Notes under the pieces: model-generated | What the model saw: the letters and a program-made list of their open reading frames with translations, nothing else | Databases searched by the model: none | What the model was told of the DNA's origin: nothing | Shown: one piece after another, positions 27,822-33,795 of the stretch | How the letters are laid out: each line of letters opens with the position of its first letter | Position numbering within the stretch: position 1 is the stretch's first letter | DNA from: Chara braunii | Taxonomy: Eukaryota; Streptophyta; Charophyceae; Charales; Characeae | Direction: 5' to 3' | Length of the DNA: 33,795 nucleotides | Assembly: GCA_003427395.1 (NCBI GenBank) | Contig: BFEA01000267.1 | Span: forward strand, 1,444,281-1,478,075 | Program-made: the position numbers and the translations under genes

Positions 27822-28361
27822 ATGTGGACTGACAGGCGCACCTCGATTGGGAGCCAGCCTCCCGTGTTTCCTACGCCAGCGCGCCCCTTCCCTTACAACG
27901 AGGAAAGGACACGTGTTTGCGAGTGAGACGTACGAGAAGTTGTCGCACGGATCGGTGGGCGATATTACTTCCCTCCCGAAAATCGTTGCTCTGGATTCGT
28001 GGACGCGGGCTTTGTCATTGTCGATACGCTCTTCCCGCCTTACTCAGTATTGTTGCCATTTAACGAGCTGATCGTCATTCCGTGGACGGCAGTGGCGCCC
28101 CATTGGCCTCGAACCCTATGCACCGAGTGCCAGCGTTTCGATCACTACGAACAAAAGGGCTTCCACTACCGTATACGGAGTGAAGACGAGCACAAGGAAA
28201 GAGCCACGCGGCAGAGACCCTCCACGTCGGACTTGGAACTGACCAACGAGCGACGCCTGGACTTGATACGGAAACGGGACACGCGGAGCGTACCGAAGCC
28301 CTTTCGCTCTAAACGAAGAGCCGTAGCGTGGTGGGAAGTTCAACAATACTTTTTGGATTGA
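27822..28361 (+). CDS. LORF, E2 5' LTR copy (179 aa, one in-frame TGA)
   Basis: This is the most complete LORF. N-terminal MWTDRRTSIG, then RPFPYNEERTRVCE, an in-frame TGA (27924-27926), DVREVVARIGGRYYFP, GFVIVDTLFPPY, LLPFNELIVIPW, PHWPRTLCTECQRF, RIRSEDEHKERATR, RDTRSVPKPF and a WWEVQQYFLD end. If TGA is not read through, the ORF after it still has about 144 codons. The middle resembles the E1 LORF, whose counterpart of the stop is Arg. The C-terminal third is basic. No signal peptide or membrane segment. The location, downstream of the TATA box and before the PBS, puts it in the 5' leader of the element RNA. No known family is recognised. Confidence 0.62.
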
Positions 28362-28588
28362 ATTTGGATTTTTCTTTTTTCGCGTCGTGCCCGCGCGCGC
28401 ATTCCGTGACGCGCGAAAGCAACCGACTTACTTCATCGGGTCAACACGGGGGATTTCAGTAACTGTTATGTCTGTGTCCCCACACTCAATTTTTCAAAAA
28501 TCCTTGGCACACCCTATCTTGCTGTTTTCCTGGGCCTTTTTTCCGCACCCTTAGCACTCCGAACGGAAGACAGCACAGGGCGTGAGGT

Positions 28589-28601
28589 TGGTATCGGAGC
28601 C
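28589..28601 (+). other. E2 primer-binding site
   Basis: TGGTATCGGAGCC, identical to the E1 PBS and one base from the plant initiator-Met site. It overlaps the ggttgg at the LTR edge. Confidence 0.8.
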
Positions 28602-28718
28602 GACACGTGTCGGTTCTGATGATAGTAAGTCGAACTGGCAAAAGGTAGAAGAAGTCCTCAACTTGCTCGTCGAGATCGCCCGGTCGCTAGATCAAGATCT
28701 GTCGAGGCTAGACCAGCT

Positions 28719-30416
28719 ATGCCAATGGCCGACGGCAACGCGGCACCCCCCATGGTGATTGTTAGTATTCCCGCCGCTTTTCCCTTCTTTCCCAATCGTA
28801 CCCACCCCGAAGCTTGGTTGGAAGCCGTCCAAGCTCAAGGTTATAGCGCGAAAGATCTCCCCCGCGTCATCACCTTGCTCCTTCGCAACACGGCGTATGA
28901 TTGGTTTAGGAAACGCATGTGGATACATTGGAATATCTTCAAGCGAGCGTTTTTGGCCAGATTCGATACGGTCAGCGAAGACGCTGCTTGGTATGTACTC
29001 AAAACTCGACCGCAAGAACCAGGGGAATTGTTGCCTGACTTCGTGGACCGATTCCAAACCACGTTGGACAAATCAGGGCGAGATGAAAACTCCGCTTGAG
29101 ATATGTCCATCGATCATCTGCGAAATCCGACACTAAAAGCTAAACTGCAGAAAAAGGTTCCCCCTAAAACGAACCAGTTGTCCGCTATCATCACTAAAGC
29201 GCTTAAGTTAGACCTGACGGATACAAAGAAGTATATCAGTAAGGGAGACGAAGACATTACAGACACGATTCAGGATGTAGCGGCGAAACGACGATCGTGG
29301 TTACGAGCGGTAGGACGATTCTATCCCCGGCCTGATCATGACCTTCCTGAAGGGTTCGCCTCTGATATCCCGCCAGCTCCTTCTCCCCCTCCTCCGACTC
29401 TCTTAGTGAACCAACAGGTAGCAACTATTAAACCCAGAAGCTCCCAAGATCCTGCCTCTATGTCCATAACCAATATGCATTTGGCACACATGATCCATAC
29501 AGCTACTACCAAACAATCCGAATGGATGAGCAATCTAGTCCAAATGCAGGCGGCTCACGTGGATCGAATGGAACAGATAATGAGCAGGCTAATTAAGCCC
29601 ANCCCGGCNCCTGCTCGACCTGCCCCTGCATCGTTCCCGCTTTTGCCTGCCCCGCCTGCACCGGGACGTGCTCCACAATTCCCTCACGCAGCTAACTTGG
29701 CAGGGAGGATTAAGTGTTACAATTGCAAACAGCCCAGACATTTTGCCTGGGACTGTCTGCAGCCAAAACGAAATCAGCCCCCGCTTGCCGCAGCCCCCGT
29801 AGCTTTGAATCAAGGACGAGTAGTTGCGCTAATGGATACGGCCCGAGATGAGGGGATCATCGCTTACACCCCTAAGCGGCCTTCCCCCTCAATAGCAGTT
29901 GCATCGACCTCGGGGACTTCTTCTTCCGAAGCTGCTGACGTGGTTGATCCGATCAAATACCTTCATCTCGCCGGCATGGTCGGAGCAATCCGACCGGCCC
30001 ATGACGATCTTGAATGGGTCGAACGCGAATCTAACCCCGGACCACAGTTTTGGACGGGAGAAATTGATGTACTACGAACGCTTAAGCAACTGGATATTCG
30101 CGTTCCGGTCCCAGTGGGACATTTGCTCACCATATCCGAAGCTGCAAATGACAAGCTGTTGCAACAATGTCAGAAGAATCAAAAGCGTTTTACATACCAG
30201 CGCATACAACGAATGTTGAAAAAGAAGAAGGAAGAAGGAGCAGAGGGTGTTGCACCGCCTGAACCCGAAGTTGATGAACCCGAAGCAACGCGAGTAGCTA
30301 CGATTTCTTTAGCTGAGAAAGATCATTTCGTGCGAGCTCGACCAGTGTTGTGGAAAAGTGTTGAATGTGATTGTGAAGTATGGGGCAAACCTTTTAATGC
30401 CCTCACCCATACTTAG
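28719..30416 (+). pseudogene. E2 gag and start of protease
   Basis: Capsid: HPEAWLEAVQAQGYSAKDLP, NTAYDWFRKRMWIHW, FKRAFLARFD and LLPDFVDRFQTTLD. A TGA at 29097 replaces an Arg codon of the E1 homologue (CGA to TGA); the same frame then continues SIDHLRNPTLKAKLQKKV. The zinc knuckle is CYNCKQPRHFAWDC (about 29717-29758), with Arg in place of the usual Gly. It continues without interruption to WKSVECDCEVWGKPFNAL, the lead-in to the protease, then stops. Another frame upstream (28630-28705) reads a Leu-rich helix (VEEVLNLLVEIARSLDQDL) that may be a lost N-terminus. Two undetermined bases occur near 29602-29609. Confidence 0.87.
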
Positions 30417-31131
30417 ACACATGAAAAGAACGGAACGACTCAACTCGATTCTCCCTCAATCTGGCAAAGACAACTACGTCTCTGCTGACGAGGAAGCAAT
30501 GAATATCGTAGGAGTCATTGAGAATGTGGTTGTAAAAGTTGGACGAGTACACGTCCTCGTTAACGCCTTGGTCATAGATGTGCACTCATATTCGGTATTG
30601 TTGGGACTGCCTTGGGCAATGGCGGTAGGTGCCCGCATGCATTTCGGTATTGTTGGGACTGCCTTGGGCAATGGCGGTAGGTGCCCGCATGCATTTCGAT
30701 TCCAAACAGTTGGTGCTTACGCAAACAGGTGGAAAGCCCCAGACAGTTCCATTGCGGATTTTCAACCGAGCAGTTAATTTTTTTTTTGATTCTGCTCAGA
30801 TAGGGATGATTCAAGGTCCTGATCACAAGGAATTTCCATCTCCAGATAATAGTAGCGGATTCGAAGAGCAGGAGTGCGAAGAAGAGATGTCTAGTGAGAG
30901 TGAATGGAAACACTTAGTCGAACTTTTCAAGCACGAAACTCCGGAGGAATTTCGGATGGTTCCTAAGACCACACGAAATTTCCACTTGAGTTTGGAAGAT
31001 AACGCGCTCGCGCCTGCGGGAGCCCAGGTCAGTTCCTCGACCTTTCTTGGGGAACCCATCTTGCAAATATCTGACCTAGCGGACGATTTGGAACCCCCTC
31101 GCACTTTGTACGAGGGAACACTTTCCCTCTG
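30411..31131 (+). pseudogene. E2 protease and linker, catalytic DSG deleted
   Basis: Right after FNAL the expected IIDSGAAVLA is missing, and the frame changes to ILRHMKRTERLNSILP, then KDNYVSADEEAMNIVG and DVHSYSVLLGLPW, matching the second half of the E1 protease. A 52-bp tandem duplication then shifts the frame again. The remainder encodes GGKPQTVPLRIFNRAVNF, an acidic stretch and ILQISDLADDLEPPRTLYEG as in E1, ending in TGA. Confidence 0.82.
30591..30694 (+). repeat. 52-bp tandem duplication in the E2 protease
   Basis: ttcggtattgttgggactgc... through gcccgcatgca occurs twice, starting at 30591 and 30643. 52 is not a multiple of 3, so it breaks the frame. Confidence 0.95.
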
Positions 31132-31620
31132 AGCACGCTATCAACAGGGGAAACAATATCTGGATGTTTCTGCTTCCCCTCCAAGGTCGCTACTTACAAC
31201 AGATCGCTCTGATAAAACGGAAAACCGAAGCTCCCGTCGACGATGTGTCCGATCTAATGCAAGAAATGGTGGATTTAATAGGACTAATGGTGGATTCAAT
31301 AGGACTAATCGTGGAAGAAACTACAGCTGATGCGGAAACTGACACCGAAGTTAAAGAAACCGAGATGATTAGCCCTGTTGAATCCCATATGATTGCGACT
31401 GTATTTTCTGTTCGCACTAGCAGCTCTATTTTCTCTAGCGTCCATGACTGACGAAATCAACCTGATGATTGGATCGGCATGCCTCTTGAGATACCCGATT
31501 GACCAGCAGTCACTCTGCCGAATCACGTCCCTCTGGAATTTCAAAAATAACTGATTAACGTCTTAAATGAGTACGTAGAGGTATTAAGTGTGTGCGATAA
31601 CGATATCGGACTGTCTAACG
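31132..31620 (+). pseudogene. E2 pre-RT region, degraded
   Basis: Corresponds to the E1 linker (MIATVFSVRTS near 31391 matches MMATVFSWRSD). It includes a short duplication 'ggtggattNaataggactaa' (31269, 31291) and several stops. Not a functional ORF. Confidence 0.5.
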
Positions 31621-32590
31621 TGATTGAGTATTGCATCCTTACGGGGGATCATCCACCCATTAGTTGCGTTCCTTACCGATACTCGCCAGCCCAACGGGCG
31701 GCCGCGTTTCAACGAATTAAGGAATTCGAAGCTAATGGATGGATCGAACCCGCTATAGGACCTTAGTCGTTCCATGTGGTAATCGTGCCCAAAAAGGCCG
31801 GAGGGATTCACATATGTATCGATTATCGGAAGCTGAACGATATCACGATCAAAGATGTATACCCCCTTCCCCGGATTGATGAGTTGTTGGATGCGATTGG
31901 GAGTGCTCGATTTTTCAGTAAGTTTGATGTTCGTCATGGGTTTCATCATCTTCTTGTTCGAGAGGAGGACCGTCCAAAAACGGCGTTTGTGTTGTTCGAA
32001 GGTACTTGGCAATGGGTTCGATGTCCAATGGGCATCTGCAATGCTCCAGCAACCTTCCAGCGAGCCATGAATATGGCTTTCCAGAACTTTGTGCGGAAGA
32101 CACGACTGGCGCAGAGCATCATCAATTATTGTGTGATTGTGTATATGGATGATATTCTGGTGTATTCAAGTTCCTTCGAAGGGCATGTGCAGCACATCGA
32201 ATGGACGCTGCATGCATTGAGAGATGCCAGTTTCAAGGTGGCGCTTGAGAAATGTCAGTTCTTTCTCACCACCATTTCCTTCCTGGGACACGTGGTGACG
32301 GACTAGGGACTCAGACTGGAACCGCAAAAGATGGCAGCCATGAGAGACGCGCCTGTGCCCACGACTATCACGCAAGTTCGCACCTTTTTGGGTCTGGCCT
32401 CGTACTACAGAAGGGTTATCAAGGGCTTCGCGGCTATTGTGGGTCCCCTCACGAATCTGTTGAAAAAGGATCAACCATTGATTTGGACGCCAGAGTGTGA
32501 TCAAGGCAGCTCTTATTTCGGCTCCGGTCCTTATAAGGCCGGATCCCGAAAGGCCTTTTGTCCTCATCACGGACTGGCAGCCGGAGGGTT
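31621..32590 (+). pseudogene. E2 reverse transcriptase and truncated RNase H
   Basis: Starts with HPPISCVPYRYSPAQR and FEANGWIEPAIGP, a TAG where E1 has Trp, then SFHVVIVPKK, IDYRKLNDITIKDVYPLPRI, FSKFDVRHGFHH, GICNAPATFQRAMNM, VYMDDILVYSSSFEGH, FFLTTISFLGHVVTD, another TAG, and FLGLASYYRRVIKGFA. A frameshift near 32500 leads to KAALISAPVLIRPDP and VLITDWQPEG, the first strand of RNase H, where the element is cut. YMDD is intact. Confidence 0.93.
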
Positions 32591-32705
32591 GGGAGGTGGT
32601 CTCATATTCCAGGACACCCATGGCCTACTGTTCCAGGTGATCACTGTATACTCAGTGACTGGCCTCTACAACACCATGGAAAAAAAAAAAAAAAAAAAAA
32701 AAAAA
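32590..32705 (+). mobile_element. 5'-truncated SINE-like 3' end with poly(A)
   Basis: gttgggaggtggtctcatat ... ccaggtgatcactgt ... ctcagtgactggcctct matches the end of the SINE-like element at about 17790-17870, followed by a pure A tract of about 26 bases. It replaces the rest of E2 pol. Confidence 0.68.
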
Positions 32706-32941
32706 GATGCGTAGATAAGGGTAGTAGTTAGATCACAGAGTTTGGAAGTGAGTGTTACCGTATTGTGGAAGTTCAGGGCCCAGGTTGCCGTCTGTGTCTC
32801 TCACTTTCGTGCTGATGTGTCTGTCCTCCTTATTTATTGTTTCCGTTCTCTTTTTTTTTTTTCTTTTCTCTTTTTTTTTTCCATTACTTTCAATCATCCA
32901 ACACAATTTCCAAAGCGCACTTCCAGGGGCGTGGTCCCACT

Positions 32942-33077
32942 AGCAAAGAGGATCCGATCAAATGCCTGAATCTGGATGCGTTTGTGGAGAGGTGCAGGAA
33001 GTCGAGATTGAACTGCTTTTCTGCATCTCTGCATAAAACACATCCAGATTCAGGCATTCGATCCGATCCTCTTTGCT
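32942..33077. mobile_element. Palindromic element family P, copy 2
   Basis: Left agcaaagaggatccgatca, then atgcctgaatctggatg; right catccagattcaggcat, then tcgatccgatcctctttgct, an inverted copy. Length 136 bp. The left flank gtggtcccact also matches copy 1 at 18982, but the right flank does not, so this copy may be shortened. Confidence 0.72.
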
Positions 33078-33370
33078 CCATCCCTCGCCCATCCCCGACC
33101 CCCTCTGCCCATCTCACCTCATCAACCTCGTCTTGGCTCCCCCGATCCCGACCCCGTCCTCGACTCATACTGTCCCCATCCTTCCCGCCTTCCCCCTTGA
33201 TCCCGGCTCCCTCTCCGCCCATCCACTCCGATCCCGGCTCCCCCCCCGTCCAGCCCCAGCCCTGTCCCCGACCCATCCCGACCTTGCCTTCACCTGATCC
33301 CGATCCGGCCCCCCTCTTCCCATCTCACCTCATCAACCTCGTCTCGGCTCCCCTGATCCCAACATTATGG
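33078..33370. repeat. C-rich degenerate repeats
   Basis: catctcacctcatcaacctc, then gtcttggctccccc and gatccc, occur at about 33110 and 33328, with several 'gatcccggctcc' units between them. Frames across it are Pro/Ser-rich and have no gene-like features. Confidence 0.6.
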
Positions 33371-33507
33371 CAATTCGGGTCCGGAGTCGAGTTGGGTAAA
33401 CACAACACGTTTCTTGGGTTGCTCTACCTCATATACACTGGCAGATCTCTACTCTACTTCCCATCCAGATCGTTATTCTCTCAAGATTTCACTTTTCTAA
33501 GTAGAAA

Positions 33508-33632
33508 AGCAAAATTCGTATAATGATGCCATGGAAGACGTGACACAAGCTTTATCACCCCAAGCTCAAGTGGTACTCAGCTCAATTGAGCTTTTCGGAG
33601 CTGTAGGGAAGCTGAATTCCAAAGTATACAAG
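33508..33632 (+). CDS. Possible exon of a host gene (or captured sequence)
   Basis: A short frame encodes MEDVTQALSPQAQVVLSSIE from the ATG at 33531 and continues LFGAVGKLNSKVYK to a donor-like AAG|GTTAGTG at 33632/33633. It is preceded by a pyrimidine-rich acceptor-like stretch (tttcacttttctaag and aaaag near 33509). Composition is unlike the surrounding repeats. Without the splice it would end at TGA 33648-33650. No family is recognised. The next exon, if any, is outside the window or lost. Confidence 0.28.
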
Positions 33633-33725
33633 GTTAGTGAGACAGACTGAAACATCTTTAAAAAACTGGCTCTCAGTCTCGGCCTGGGTGCTTTCCACCA
33701 ATTGTCCCCTCTTGGAGATTCCAAA

Positions 33726-33730
<5 letters not shown>

Positions 33731-33795
<65 letters not shown>
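33731..33795. repeat. (CT)n microsatellite at window end
   Basis: A pure CT/TC run to the last base. Confidence 0.98.

Larger units (their letters stand above)
25881..28588 (+). repeat. E2 5' LTR
   Basis: Starts TGTGACGAACCACTTCCCGA and ends gggcgtgaggt against the PBS. It lacks the terminal gcgtcaca seen in the otherwise homologous solo LTR. It holds a TATA box at 26758 and LORF near its 3' end. Confidence 0.87.
25881..32590 (+). mobile_element. E2: 5' part of a gypsy-like element, truncated in RNase H
   Basis: Order: 5' LTR (25881-28588), PBS, gag, protease, linker, RT, first strand of RNase H, then an abrupt change at about 32590 into a SINE-like 3' end. No integrase or 3' LTR remains. 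Proteins align with E1 across gag, protease, linker and RT, so the two are sister families. Many stops and frameshifts make it non-functional. Confidence 0.88.

Noticed and set aside
20343-28588. The two E2-type LTRs as a pair flanking one element
   Set aside because: The left LTR has its own GTCT duplication on both sides, and the right one is followed by a PBS. The DNA between them has no gag or pol.
32837-33523. 228-aa Pro/Ser-rich frame
   Set aside because: Made of T-rich and C-rich simple repeats and the palindrome; no domain.
1-33795. CRISPR array, bacterial operon or phage island
   Set aside because: No regularly spaced repeats with unique spacers, no prokaryotic gene packing; the content is eukaryotic retroelements.

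Overview
This window is repeat-dominated eukaryotic DNA. I see no rRNA or true tRNA gene, no operon and no intact host gene. Almost everything that can be explained is transposable element: several LTRs of one Ty3/gypsy-like lineage, two internal regions of that lineage (E1 on the minus strand, E2 on the plus strand), a chromodomain-bearing gypsy fragment, palindromic MITE-like elements, tRNA-derived SINE-like elements and long GA/CT microsatellites. Large nested LTR elements, a primer-binding site close to initiator-Met tRNA, and a chromovirus fragment suggest a large plant or charophyte (Chara-like) genome. That taxonomic guess is inference and is not proven by anything here.

Layout. 1-66 is a (GA)n tract. 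67-1453 is a partial plus-strand LTR (L1). 1454-1879 is the body of another plus-strand LTR whose last bases reappear at 14834-14860, because E1 (1880-14833, minus strand, TSD GCGC) inserted into it. Reading along the minus strand, E1 has a 5' LTR, a PBS, gag and protease in one frame, RT, RNase H, a PHD-type zinc finger, integrase, a pol C-terminus, then two further ORFs (A and B) joined by ATGA stop/start overlaps, and the 3' LTR. 14861-16413 is a broken chromovirus integrase/chromodomain carrying a 254-bp MITE. 16414-20342 is a patchwork of small inverted-repeat elements, SINE-like units and tandem duplications. 20343-23173 is a solo LTR (TSD GTCT). 23178-25880 is unassigned. 25881-32590 is E2 (5' LTR, PBS, gag, protease, RT, start of RNase H), cut off by a 5'-truncated SINE-like sequence. 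32706-33795 holds a palindrome, C-rich repeats, one possible exon and a terminal (CT)n.

The most interesting signal is a conserved protein-coding frame inside the LTRs themselves, here called LORF. It is found in sense orientation in five LTRs of two diverged subfamilies (L1, both E1 LTRs, the solo LTR and the E2 LTR). Where a TATA box is visible it lies about 0.95-1.07 kb upstream of LORF, so LORF would be the first sizeable ORF on the element transcript, ahead of the PBS and gag. It has conserved Cys/His positions and a CxxC motif. I do not recognise it as a known family.

Secondary signals are the ATGA-coupled ORFs A and B after E1 pol, the PHD finger between RNase H and integrase, and a terminal octamer present in 3'/solo LTRs but missing from both 5' LTRs. 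Both pol regions are clearly decayed (stops and frameshifts), so none of these elements looks autonomous now.
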